Shown piece by piece: positions 15,427 through 24,172 of a stretch of DNA of 64,000 bases. The stretch covers positions 94,344 through 158,343 of the forward strand of contig JAJDAG010000086.1 in the NCBI GenBank assembly GCA_029262005.1, in the 5' to 3' direction. Under the pieces are notes generated by a model. The model did not search any database, was not told where the DNA came from, and worked only from the letters and a program-made list of their open reading frames with translations. Source of the stretch: Candidatus Zhuqueibacterota bacterium. GTDB lineage: Bacteria; Zhuqueibacterota; Zhuqueibacteria; Oceanimicrobiales; Oceanimicrobiaceae. A program made the position numbers and the translations under genes. Numbering within the stretch: position 1 is the first letter of the stretch; each line of letters starts with the position of its first letter.

Positions 15427-16353
15427 TTATTTTAACATTTCCAGCAGTCGTTTATTCATTTTTTGAGATAAGATCCGGCTACCGATCTCATCCGGAGTCA
15501 GCACGCCTTCTTCGGTGATAACACCGGTAAAAAGCTCTGCTGAAATCTCATCAAAATAGTAATTCTCAACTGTCACTTCCTCTGGCGGGGCAGCCCAAAC
15601 TTCATCAGGATCACGCGGCTTTTCTTTTCTCTGTCCAAGGGCCTTGGGCAAAAATTTGCTTGACTCACAGGCAGCGTAACAAGGCACAACCAACTCACGG
15701 GCCAAAAGACAAATCGCCTTGGAGCCAGCTTTATTGACCAATAAAACCTCGGACAATGAATCAGCGCCCAGCAGAACGACATCGGCACGCTCCATGCCTT
15801 TAGCAGCCGTAGCATCGACAAAATAAGAGCAGGCAACGCCCATTTTTGACAACTCAATTGCGAATGCCTGTCCTTCACGACCAGGGCGAGATTCGGTGAG
15901 AATAACTTGAAACGTTTTTCCAGCATGACAGGCATTGGCGATTATTTCCAAAATTGTGCTGCTGTTGCTGTGAACAAAAACCTGACTATCCTCATCAATA
16001 AGCTCCGCGCCGAACTCGGCAACCCGCGCAACAGCCCCGGTACATTGTTCATAAAACCGGCGCACTTCTCCGGACAACTTTCTGCGAAGCACGACAGCCC
16101 CGCCTGACTCAGAACTCTCCGCCGTATCTAAAACCGTATTAAAAAAATTTGTGAGTTGAGCCATTCCAGGCTGCGCCTTCAAAATTTCCTGGGCTGTTTT
16201 GTCAATCCCCTGCTTAAGCTCTTCAACAGAACTCCCGCCCGTTTCCTTGATAAGAGCTTCCATGCACTTGATGGCTTTTCGGGCAACAACCCAGGCACCG
16301 GAGAAACGGTCACCCTTAATGTCATTTAAAATATTTTGATAATTCTCTGCCAT
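15427..16353 (-). CDS. eIF-2B alpha/beta/delta-related protein (IF-2B family)
   Basis: The 308-residue product has the IF-2B fold shared by eukaryotic eIF2B regulatory subunits, methylthioribose-1-phosphate isomerases and ribose-1,5-bisphosphate isomerases. FVHSNSSTILEII near 135, TESRPGREGQAFAIEL and the VLLGADSLSEVLLVNKAGSK stretch near 215 are the family core. The N-terminal third is helical, as in the archaeal/bacterial R15P-isomerase-like group. In a bacterium the likely role is isomerisation of a sugar phosphate, but the substrate cannot be read from the sequence. It starts 14 bases after nuoN and probably shares its transcript. Confidence 0.75.
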   Translation of the reverse strand: MAENYQNILNDIKGDRFSGAWVVARKAIKCMEALIKETGGSSVEELKQGIDKTAQEILKAQPGMAQLTNFFNTVLDTAESSESGGAVVLRRKLSGEVRRFYEQCTGAVARVAEFGAELIDEDSQVFVHSNSSTILEIIANACHAGKTFQVILTESRPGREGQAFAIELSKMGVACSYFVDATAAKGMERADVVLLGADSLSEVLLVNKAGSKAICLLARELVVPCYAACESSKFLPKALGQRKEKPRDPDEVWAAPPEEVTVENYYFDEISAELFTGVITEEGVLTPDEIGSRILSQKMNKRLLEMLK

Positions 16354-16367
16354 GGGTCAATAGAATG

Positions 16368-17816
16368 TTAGAGGAGGTGCACAGCAAAATGCTCAATTGT
16401 ATCCATCAAATAGGACGGAAACAGGCCTAAAGCACAAGAAGCAAGCACCGCTACCAGCAGGGCGCATGCAATTAAAGGAACAGTCGGCGGGATGCTTAGC
16501 GTCCTTAAAGTTTTTCGCATAAACATCATAACGACCACACCCAAATAATAGTAAAGCGAAATTACAGAATTAACAACTGCAAATACGACAAGAGGCGTAT
16601 GCCCTGCTTTGACTGCGGCTGAAAAAAGATAAAACTTCCCAACGAAGCCGGCAGTTGGAGGCAGGCCGGCCAGAGAGAACATGAAAACAGCCATGGCCAA
16701 AGCCACCGCCGGTTTGCGGAAAGCCAAACCTCTAAAGTCGTCTAACATCACAAACTCGCTCTGTCGGGAACTCAAAAACGACAATACTGCAAATGCGCCA
16801 ACAGTCATAAACATGTACACGAGCAGATAAAAAAGCACGCCGGCGGTTCCGGCGTCACTCCAGGCGATGAGGCCAATCAAAACGTAGCCTGCATGTGCTA
16901 CTGAAGAATAGGCAAGCATTCGCTTGACGTTTGCTTGCGCAATGGCCGCCAGGTTGCCAACAAACATTGTGAGCACTGCCAAAACCGATAAAATGACCAT
17001 CCAGTCAGTAGAAGCACCGTCAAACAATGAATGCAAAACGCGCAGCAAAGCTGCAAATGCAGCAGCCTTGGAACCTGTCGCCATAAAGGCAGTAACCGGG
17101 GTTGCCGCCCCTTCATAAACATCAGGCGCCCACATGTGAAACGGAAACATAACTACCTTGAACCCCAGGCCAGCTACCACAAGCAGACCTCCCAAAAGCA
17201 GCAACGGCTGACTGGCAAGCGGTGCCGATGATATGAAATTGGAAATGTACCGAAGGCTCAAACTGCCGGTAACCCCATAAATAAAAGCGATTCCATACAG
17301 CAGAAAAGCACTTGAAAAAGCACCGAGCAAAAAATATTTAAAGGCCGCTTCCAGGGATTTGGGTTCCGTACGCTTTATTCCCGCGAGAACATAGAGAGAA
17401 ATCGAGAGCGTCTCCAGGCCAAGAAAAAGAACCAGCAAATTACTGCCGGCTGCCATTAGAACCATACCCACAGTCGCAAACAACATCAGGGCGAAATATT
17501 CGGCATTGAGCAGATGGCCCTGCTCATGCTCGCCCTGAGACAACAACATACTCAAGGCTGCGCTAATTAGAAAGATAAAATTAAAAAAAAGCGCATAATT
17601 GTCAGCAACCACCATCCCACCAAACGCAATTGTATTGCTGTTCCAAAGCGATGTTGTAAACCAGAAGCTCAGACCAAGGCCGAGCAAAGAAAGCAACAAG
17701 AACACGTGGCGCGACACCTTAGACCAAATCAGGCTAACCCCAACAATCACAAAGCCCGTAAGACTCAACGTGATGACCGGTGCTACAACGGGTAAATTTA
17801 GTGATGACAAAGACAA
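16368..17816 (-). CDS. nuoN: NADH-quinone oxidoreductase subunit N
   Basis: The 482-residue product is a Mrp-antiporter-like membrane subunit of complex I, with about 14 transmembrane helices. Helix sequences such as FLGLETLSISLYVLAGI, KYFLLGAFSSAFLLYGI, FPFHMWAPDVYEGAATPV and RMLAYSSVAHAGYVLIGL carry the Glu and Lys residues used in proton pumping. It is the final Nuo gene of the run, 141 bases after nuoM. The start is TTG, with only a weak ribosome site. The first ATG would remove part of helix 1. Confidence 0.95.
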   Translation of the reverse strand: MSLSSLNLPVVAPVITLSLTGFVIVGVSLIWSKVSRHVFLLLSLLGLGLSFWFTTSLWNSNTIAFGGMVVADNYALFFNFIFLISAALSMLLSQGEHEQGHLLNAEYFALMLFATVGMVLMAAGSNLLVLFLGLETLSISLYVLAGIKRTEPKSLEAAFKYFLLGAFSSAFLLYGIAFIYGVTGSLSLRYISNFISSAPLASQPLLLLGGLLVVAGLGFKVVMFPFHMWAPDVYEGAATPVTAFMATGSKAAAFAALLRVLHSLFDGASTDWMVILSVLAVLTMFVGNLAAIAQANVKRMLAYSSVAHAGYVLIGLIAWSDAGTAGVLFYLLVYMFMTVGAFAVLSFLSSRQSEFVMLDDFRGLAFRKPAVALAMAVFMFSLAGLPPTAGFVGKFYLFSAAVKAGHTPLVVFAVVNSVISLYYYLGVVVMMFMRKTLRTLSIPPTVPLIACALLVAVLASCALGLFPSYLMDTIEHFAVHLL

Positions 17817-17957
17817 ATTAATTTTGCTCTAATGTGAAAAATATTTTGCTTGACAAATAATTGTTTTCCCTTATCAAACTCTGCTAAACGCCACCCTTCA
17901 ACAAATAACAATGATATTCATCCTAAAAAAATGAGCCAAATTCATACAGAAAAATTT

Positions 17958-19493
17958 CTAGCGTTCATCCAGATGTGACACACCTGCTACGGCCTCTACC
18001 AGAGCCATATTTTCCCTCTGGATCTGAACCTTCTCGATGAGAGAATTGACCGTGGGTTCCATTTTACTTAAAATGAAATTTGGATAAACGCCAATAACAA
18101 TAATGAGCGCGACAATCGGCAACAACAGACTAATTTCCCTAGCGGACAAATCCTTCAACCGGGCATTTTCCTTATTTTCAAGTTTGCCGAACATCACCCG
18201 CTGAAACATCAGAAGCATATAAACCGCCGCTAAGATAACACCTAAAGCAGCGAAAACGGCAAAAGTTTTCTGACTCAAAAACGCACCAAGGAGAATAAGA
18301 TATTCGCCAACAAAACCGTTGAGTCCGGGCAATCCAATTGAAGACAACGTTACAATCATAAAAAAGACGGTAAAGACAGGGAGCTGTTTCGCCAGTCCAC
18401 CAAAATCAGCTATCAAGCGTGTTTGCCGTCTTTCGTAAATCATGCCAACAATCAAGAACAAAGCACCCGTAGAGAGTCCGTGATTCACCATTTGAATGAG
18501 TCCTCCCTGAATGCCCTCGGTATTGAGCGCGAATATTCCTACCACCACAAATCCAAGATGGCTCACGCTGGAATAGGCAACCAGTTTTTTCATGTCCGGT
18601 TGCACCATGGCCACCAGCGCTCCATATATAATACCAACAACTCCAAGCGTAAGCATGAGCGGCACAAATTGCACAACCGCATGTGGAAAAAACGGCAGGC
18701 AGAAACGCAAAAAACCGTATGTGCCCATTTTTAATAAGACCCCGGCCAGAATCACACTGCCGCCGGTTGGCGCCTCCACATGTGCGTCCGGCAGCCATGT
18801 GTGAAAAGGAAACATCGGGATCTTGATCGCAAAGCTCAAACCAAATGCGAGAAAAAGCCAGGTCTGATAACCAAGAGGAATATAAATCTGTTGCAGTCTC
18901 AAAATATCGAACGTATAATTTCCGGTCAGGCCACCGTGATAGAAATAAATAAACAGAATGGCCACCAACATGAGCAGGCTTCCAAAAATTGTATAGATAA
19001 TAAACTTAATGGCTGCATATATTCGGCGCTCGCCACCCCAAATTCCAATGATAAAATACATTGGAATCAGCACAACTTCCCAAAACACATAGAACAAAAA
19101 CAAGTCGAGAGCCGCAAAAACGCCGAGGATGCCGGTCTCAAGAATCAGCATCGAAATCATGTAGCCCTTTATATTTCGCGACACTGAGTTCCAGGAAGAT
19201 AAAACAACAATTGGCGTCAAAAATGTCGTGAGCAAAATCATGAACAGACTGATACCATCAATGCCGAGTTGATAATTAGCGCCAATGGCAGGAATCCAGA
19301 TGGTGTGCTCAACGAATTGCATCGAAGATACAGGCTCAAACAAAAAATAAAGTGGCAGAGACAAGAAAAATACCAGCAGCGAGCCTATGAGCCCGACAAG
19401 CTTGATTCCCTGCTCATTTTTTACAAACAACAAGACACCTGAAAAAACAAGCGGTAGCATAATGATTGTTGTCAGCACGGGAAAATTCATCAT
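17958..19493 (-). CDS. nuoM: NADH-quinone oxidoreductase subunit M
   Basis: The 511-residue product is NuoM (ND4-like), one of the three proton-pumping antiporter-like subunits of complex I. FWEVVLIPMYFIIGIWGG, FPFHTWLPDAHVEAPTGGSV, KMGTYGFLRFCLPFFP and KKLVAYSSVSHLGFVVVGIF carry the conserved Glu, Lys and His positions. The ATG overlaps the nuoL stop, indicating translational coupling. Length is normal. Confidence 0.97.
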   Translation of the reverse strand: MMNFPVLTTIIMLPLVFSGVLLFVKNEQGIKLVGLIGSLLVFFLSLPLYFLFEPVSSMQFVEHTIWIPAIGANYQLGIDGISLFMILLTTFLTPIVVLSSWNSVSRNIKGYMISMLILETGILGVFAALDLFLFYVFWEVVLIPMYFIIGIWGGERRIYAAIKFIIYTIFGSLLMLVAILFIYFYHGGLTGNYTFDILRLQQIYIPLGYQTWLFLAFGLSFAIKIPMFPFHTWLPDAHVEAPTGGSVILAGVLLKMGTYGFLRFCLPFFPHAVVQFVPLMLTLGVVGIIYGALVAMVQPDMKKLVAYSSVSHLGFVVVGIFALNTEGIQGGLIQMVNHGLSTGALFLIVGMIYERRQTRLIADFGGLAKQLPVFTVFFMIVTLSSIGLPGLNGFVGEYLILLGAFLSQKTFAVFAALGVILAAVYMLLMFQRVMFGKLENKENARLKDLSAREISLLLPIVALIIVIGVYPNFILSKMEPTVNSLIEKVQIQRENMALVEAVAGVSHLDER

Positions 19494-21415
19494 TCCATCG
19501 ATTTCAATAAAAAGTAACCAGCCAGAACAACCACACCAACAACAATGGAAAGTGCATAGTTTTGCACAAAACCTGTTTCCATTTTCCGGACACGTCCACC
19601 TAATTTTCCCGTAGCCGTTGCCACTGAGTTAACAAACCCATCAATAAACTTCACATCACACCAGCGCCATAACACGCGATCTGAAAATCGATTCAACGGG
19701 TGAACCAACAGAGCCTGGTAAAGCTCATCCACGTACCATTTGTGAACAAAGAAATTATAGAATCCCTGCGTTCTTGCAACCACATGTGCGGGCAAATCAG
19801 GTTTTGCAACATACAATAGATAGGCGAAACCAATGCCCAGAATAGCAATCAAAGATGAAATGGCCATGAATGTCGTTTCCGGCCCAACCAACTCATGTGT
19901 TTGCTCAAAAAAGCCAATGGTGCCATATTGATTAAACACCGGGCCTAAAAAATGCTCGAATTGGTTGAACAAATGTGGAACACCTAGCCAGCCGCCGGCG
20001 ATGGCCAGAAATGCAAGAATGCCGAGAGGGATTGTCATGACTGAGGGCGATTCGTGAATTTGCGTTTCAATTTCCTTTGGCACGCGTGACTCACCGTAAA
20101 ACACCAAAAATATCATTCTGAAGGTATAAAAAGCGGTTAGACCAGCCACAGCAGCGGCAATAAACCAGAGTTCAAAACCGCCATAAGGACTGTTCAAAAC
20201 CTTCCAGAGAATTTCATCCTTAGAGAAGAAGCCGGAGAGCAACGGAAAGCCGGCAAGCGCCAGGGCGCCAATAAAAAAAACACGAAAAGTCACCGGCAGT
20301 TTACTACGGAGATTCCCCATCCGTGTCATGTCTGTTTCGTTTTGCAAAGCATGCATGACACTGCCTGCGCTCATAAATAATAACGCCTTAAAATAGGCAT
20401 GAGTATTAACATGAAAAACACCGGCGCTAAAAGCCCCGACGCCGCAAGCGAGAAACATATAGCCCAATTGACTGATGGTAGAATAGGCGAGGACTTTTTT
20501 AATATCATTACTAACCAACGCAATGGTTGCCGCCAGAAAAGCAGTTGCAACGCCCACCAGAGCTACAACCGTCATGGCCACCTCCGAATGCAAAAACAAA
20601 ACATGGCAGCGGGCTACCATATAAACACCAGCAGTTACCATGGTTGCAGCATGAATGAGCGCTGAAACCGGTGTTGGGCCGGCCATGGCGTCCGGCAGCC
20701 AGACAAATAATGGAATTTGCGCCGACTTCCCCATCGCACCAACGAACAAGAGCAGGCATATTGACGTTGCAACACCAGCGGTCAAAACATGGGACGCATT
20801 GCCAAACACCGTGACAAAATTCAAAGAATTAAAATGGGTAAAAATTAGAAACATACCAAGCAGAAAACCAAAATCACCGATCCGGTTCACAACAAACGCT
20901 TTTCGACCGGCATAAGCATATTCTTTGTTTTCAAACCAGAAGCCGATGAGCAGATAGGAGCACAAGCCAACACCTTCCCAGCCAACAAAAAGCAAAAGAA
21001 AATTATCCGCCAGAACCAGCAGAAGCATTGAGAATGTAAAGAGATTGAGAAACGCAAAATATCTCGCGAAACCTTTGTCGCCATGCATGTAGCCAATAGA
21101 ATAGACATGAATGAGCAGACCCACGCCGGTCACAATCAGCAGCATCACCATGGAAAGCGGATCGAGCAGGAAGCTGACATTTGCTTCGAAAGAGCCGGCC
21201 CGGATCCATGTGTAGACTTGCTTTGCTATGAAGCGTTCGGATTCAGGCAGGCCAACGAGCTGCAGAAAAAGCCAGACTGTACCAGCAAAAGAAAGTCCAA
21301 CTGCAGCCACGCCAACAGCCCCAATCTGCGGTTCAGTAAATTTATTGCCGAACAGACCGTTTACAACAAATCCGACAAAAGGAAAGAGAGGAATAAGCCA
21401 GAGATATTCGAACAT
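19490..21415 (-). CDS. nuoL: NADH-quinone oxidoreductase subunit L
   Basis: The 641-residue product is NuoL (ND5-like), the distal proton-pumping subunit of complex I with the long lateral helix. FVGWEGVGLCSYLLIGFW, IPLFVWLPDAMAGPTPVSAL and KKVLAYSTISQLGYMFLACG are canonical. The C-terminal extension with a final helix near 615-635 fits the lateral-helix anchor. The ATG at 21415 overlaps the nuoK stop as TGATG; the track's earlier GTG (21421) is an alternative. It ends overlapping nuoM. Confidence 0.97.
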   Translation of the reverse strand: MFEYLWLIPLFPFVGFVVNGLFGNKFTEPQIGAVGVAAVGLSFAGTVWLFLQLVGLPESERFIAKQVYTWIRAGSFEANVSFLLDPLSMVMLLIVTGVGLLIHVYSIGYMHGDKGFARYFAFLNLFTFSMLLLVLADNFLLLFVGWEGVGLCSYLLIGFWFENKEYAYAGRKAFVVNRIGDFGFLLGMFLIFTHFNSLNFVTVFGNASHVLTAGVATSICLLLFVGAMGKSAQIPLFVWLPDAMAGPTPVSALIHAATMVTAGVYMVARCHVLFLHSEVAMTVVALVGVATAFLAATIALVSNDIKKVLAYSTISQLGYMFLACGVGAFSAGVFHVNTHAYFKALLFMSAGSVMHALQNETDMTRMGNLRSKLPVTFRVFFIGALALAGFPLLSGFFSKDEILWKVLNSPYGGFELWFIAAAVAGLTAFYTFRMIFLVFYGESRVPKEIETQIHESPSVMTIPLGILAFLAIAGGWLGVPHLFNQFEHFLGPVFNQYGTIGFFEQTHELVGPETTFMAISSLIAILGIGFAYLLYVAKPDLPAHVVARTQGFYNFFVHKWYVDELYQALLVHPLNRFSDRVLWRWCDVKFIDGFVNSVATATGKLGGRVRKMETGFVQNYALSIVVGVVVLAGYFLLKSME

Positions 21416-21720
21416 CACCACTTCAACAAATTAAATTCATCAACATTGACCGTGTTCTTTGTTCTAAAGATGGCGACAACCAGTGCCAGGCCAACAGCAA
21501 CTTCGGCAGCAGCCACAACCATTACAAAAAAAACAAAGACTTGTCCTTCAAGTGAGTTGAGGTGATTCGAAAACGAAACAAGCGTCAAGTTCACTGCATT
21601 GAGCATCAATTCAATAGACATGAAAATAACGATAGCGTTGCGCCGAGTCAGAACTCCTACCACGCCGATAGTAAAAAGAATGCCACCAAGAAACAAATAG
21701 TAGGATGTAGGCACAATCAT
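21415..21720 (-). CDS. nuoK: NADH-quinone oxidoreductase subunit K
   Basis: The 101-residue product has the three transmembrane helices of NuoK (ND4L). [20 protein letters not shown] carries the conserved membrane Glu of helix 2, and [20 protein letters not shown] holds the second Glu. It overlaps nuoJ upstream and nuoL downstream, so the operon is tightly coupled. Confidence 0.97.
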   Translation of the reverse strand: MIVPTSYYLFLGGILFTIGVVGVLTRRNAIVIFMSIELMLNAVNLTLVSFSNHLNSLEGQVFVFFVMVVAAAEVAVGLALVVAIFRTKNTVNVDEFNLLKW

Positions 21721-22220
21721 GTCTGCAACTTCAATTTGGCCAAAATCACGGAGCCGATAATGGCCGCCAAGAGCAACACCGAAGCAATCTCAAAGGGAAA
21801 CAGATATTCTGTAAAAAGCAATCCGCCAATAGAACTTGTGTCGCCGGCAGACAACCCGACAGGCCCTATCTCTAAGCCAATACCGGACTTTACAAAAATT
21901 GCAAGTTCAACAAACAGCACTCCTGCCAGACATAGAGCAGCAATTTGCGGCCAACCACGGTTTGATTCCTTCAACGCATTGTCCCCGCCATCGAGCAGCA
22001 TGACCACAAAAAGGAAGAGGACCATAATGGCGCCGGCGTATACAATAATATGAATGGCGGCGATAAACGGGGCATTGAGCAAAACATAAAGACCCGCGAT
22101 GGCAAACATTGTCAAAATTAAAAACAAGGCACAATACACTGGATTTCTGTGACTGATCATCATCACTGCCGCAGCCACGGCAATGGCGGCAAATATAAAA
22201 AATAGCACAAATGCCATCAT
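21717..22220 (-). CDS. nuoJ: NADH-quinone oxidoreductase subunit J
   Basis: The 167-residue product is NuoJ (ND6-like) with five predicted membrane helices. [20 protein letters not shown] and the following [20 protein letters not shown] match the ND6 helix that contains the pi-bulge. It overlaps the antiporter stop upstream by four bases and nuoK downstream. Subunits A to I of complex I are not in this window. Confidence 0.96.
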   Translation of the reverse strand: MMAFVLFFIFAAIAVAAAVMMISHRNPVYCALFLILTMFAIAGLYVLLNAPFIAAIHIIVYAGAIMVLFLFVVMLLDGGDNALKESNRGWPQIAALCLAGVLFVELAIFVKSGIGLEIGPVGLSAGDTSSIGGLLFTEYLFPFEIASVLLLAAIIGSVILAKLKLQT

Positions 22221-23734
22221 TGCAGAAAATAGACCAGCGTTGTGGCAACAAACAATGGAATGAGGATGAGCAAAGAGTAACGCATGTAGCCAAAGAAGCT
22301 GGGCATCTTAATGCCCGACTGCTCGGAAATCGATTTTACCATAAAGTTGGGAGCATTGCCGATATAAGTCATCGCGCCAAAAAAAACCGCGCCACAACTG
22401 ATTGCCTTGAGAAAAATACCACCATCGGCCATAAGCCATTGAACGGTTTCGCCTGCCTGGCCAAGTATGGTGTTAAAAAAAACAAGGTAAGTTGGCGCAT
22501 TGTCAAGGAAGCTGGAGAGGATTCCAGTAATCCAAAAATAATGAACAGGGTTCTTGACTGATTCGACAATAAAAGCCAGAGCGCCGTTTTCACCAGCGCG
22601 CAACATGGTCAGAGCCGGAATGATCGTTATAAAAATACCGGCAAAGAGCTTGGCCACTTCCATAATCGGGAACCAGTTGAACTCGTTACCCTCGCGGTAT
22701 GGCGTTGGGGTTAATTTCAAAGAGAGGAATCCGAGACCAATCAACAAAACATCGCGGACTATGTTTTGCCACTCCATGTGAATGCCAAGCACGGTCACTT
22801 CACCGAGATGCACTTTGCCGCTAAAGAGAACAGCGCCGATAACACCGCCAAGAATAAAAAAGTTAAACATACCTTTGATTGTCATGGTGTAGGTTTTGGT
22901 TTTCATTTTATGCGTGACAGCATCTTCAACTTCTACTTCTTCCTCAATAACAAGATCATCGATCATGTCATCCGGCGCATCAAAATGTGACTCCTTTAAA
23001 TGCATTTTTTCGTGCCAGCCTTCTTTGCGGAACATGTAGGTGTCCCAAATAAAAAATGCCAAGAGCAGCCACGAAACAACAAACAGGAATTGCGGCATCA
23101 ACTGAAAAGTCCAGAAGAACTCAACGCCTTGCAAAAAACCGAGGAACAGGGGTGGATCGCCAAGTGGGGTCAAAGAACCTCCAACGTTGGCAACCAGAAA
23201 AATAAAGAAAACAATCAAATGAATTTTTGACTTGCGGTACTTGTTCATGCGGATAAGTGGACGAATCAGGACCATGGCCGCGCCGGTGGTGCCAATCCAG
23301 GATGCCAGGGCAGTTCCAATTACCAGCAGAAACAAATTATTGACCGGCACACCAACAGGGGCTCCTTGTATTAGAATGCCGCCGGAAATCGTGTAAAGCG
23401 CCCACAATAATATAATGAAAGGAAAATACTCCAGGAAATAGACGTGCAAAATTTCATGGACAGCAGCGCCACCATACCCAAACACAAATGGAACTGCGAA
23501 CAAAAGTGCCCAAAATGCCGACACTTTACCAAAATGGTGATGCCAAAAATCTTCAGCAACCAGTGGAAAAATTGCAATGGAGAGCAAGATACCGACAAAC
23601 GGAATAACACTCCACAGAGGCAACTCTGCACCGAGTTCCCCCTGTGCAGCACCGCCCTCTACAGCACCTGCGAATAGTGATGAAAATGCACCCAGAATCA
23701 GAACAGCGACGCACACAACAATGGTCTTACGCAT
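22217..23734 (-). CDS. Sodium:proton antiporter, NhaD/CitMHS-type ion transporter
   Basis: The 505-residue product is an inner-membrane transporter of the ion transporter superfamily with about 12 helices after a signal-like N-terminus. GGSLTPLGDPPLFLGFL (about 185-200) and SSFLDNAPTYLVFFN (about 415) resemble the paired helix-break motifs of NhaD-like Na+/H+ antiporters; AMTYIGNAPNFMVKS follows near 470. An acidic cytoplasmic loop (DDLVIEEEVEVED, about 255-270) splits the halves. Its TGA overlaps the nuoJ ATG, so it is the first gene of the nuoJKLMN operon. Substrate (Na+ against H+) is inferred from the family; a citrate-type substrate is less likely. Confidence 0.82.
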   Translation of the reverse strand: MRKTIVVCVAVLILGAFSSLFAGAVEGGAAQGELGAELPLWSVIPFVGILLSIAIFPLVAEDFWHHHFGKVSAFWALLFAVPFVFGYGGAAVHEILHVYFLEYFPFIILLWALYTISGGILIQGAPVGVPVNNLFLLVIGTALASWIGTTGAAMVLIRPLIRMNKYRKSKIHLIVFFIFLVANVGGSLTPLGDPPLFLGFLQGVEFFWTFQLMPQFLFVVSWLLLAFFIWDTYMFRKEGWHEKMHLKESHFDAPDDMIDDLVIEEEVEVEDAVTHKMKTKTYTMTIKGMFNFFILGGVIGAVLFSGKVHLGEVTVLGIHMEWQNIVRDVLLIGLGFLSLKLTPTPYREGNEFNWFPIMEVAKLFAGIFITIIPALTMLRAGENGALAFIVESVKNPVHYFWITGILSSFLDNAPTYLVFFNTILGQAGETVQWLMADGGIFLKAISCGAVFFGAMTYIGNAPNFMVKSISEQSGIKMPSFFGYMRYSLLILIPLFVATTLVYFLQ

Positions 23735-23852
23735 AATTGCCCTTTAGCTTATTCAGAATAATTTGTTAGCAGTTCCCTGGAAATGTCTCCGCCCCGTAGA
23801 ACGTTATGGCTTTGATGGTGACAATTTTGGTGGTAGGTTTGAACCAAGGCTA

Positions 23853-23880
23853 AGTATAAGAATTCTCCACAAAAAGTCAA
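23853..23880 (-). promoter_or_regulatory. Promoter of the antiporter-nuo operon
   Basis: On the minus strand TTGACT is followed after 16 bases by TATACT, about 120 bases before the antiporter ATG. Confidence 0.5.
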
Positions 23881-24036
23881 AGAAAAATTTGTACAAGCTA
23901 CATGTATGTCATCTGAGAGCAAAAGTGCTTCGACGGTATTTTGTTGTCCACAGCCAATTCACAGAAAAAGCTTACACGATAAAAAGCACGAACCCAAAAC
24001 CCACTGAGAACTGTCCGCGGCAAAAGACCCAAAAGC

Positions 24037-24065
24037 TTGACTTTATCAAAAACAATTCCTAATAT
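24037..24065 (+). promoter_or_regulatory. Promoter of the TonB-receptor operon
   Basis: TTGACT and TAATAT are separated by 17 bases, about 108 bases before the chosen receptor start. It is one of the best consensus matches in the window. Confidence 0.55.
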
Positions 24066-24172
24066 ACCACGTTCCCCAAACTTTTTAAAAAAAACTACTC
24101 ACCTGGAATAAGTAGAACATCCAAATTGTATGAATGGAGAAACCACCTTCCACCAAAAATCGCGAGAACAAT

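Larger units (their letters stand above)
23735..24172. other. Divergent regulatory region between nuo operon and TonB receptor
   Basis: The 438 bases carry opposing promoters: one on the minus strand for the antiporter-nuo operon (23853-23880) and one on the plus strand for the receptor (24037-24065). The track's plus ORF 23763-24062 lacks a ribosome site and spans both; I do not accept it. No RNA gene is visible. Confidence 0.55.

Noticed and set aside
17849-17876. Plus-strand TTGACA...TATCAA promoter-like pair between nuoN and nuoM
   Set aside because: It points away from any plus-strand gene and the -10 is poor. An antisense transcript is possible, but nothing supports it.
23763-24062. 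Plus-strand 99-codon ORF in the nuo/receptor divergent region
   Set aside because: It has no ribosome site, overlaps promoters on both strands and shows no protein-like pattern.
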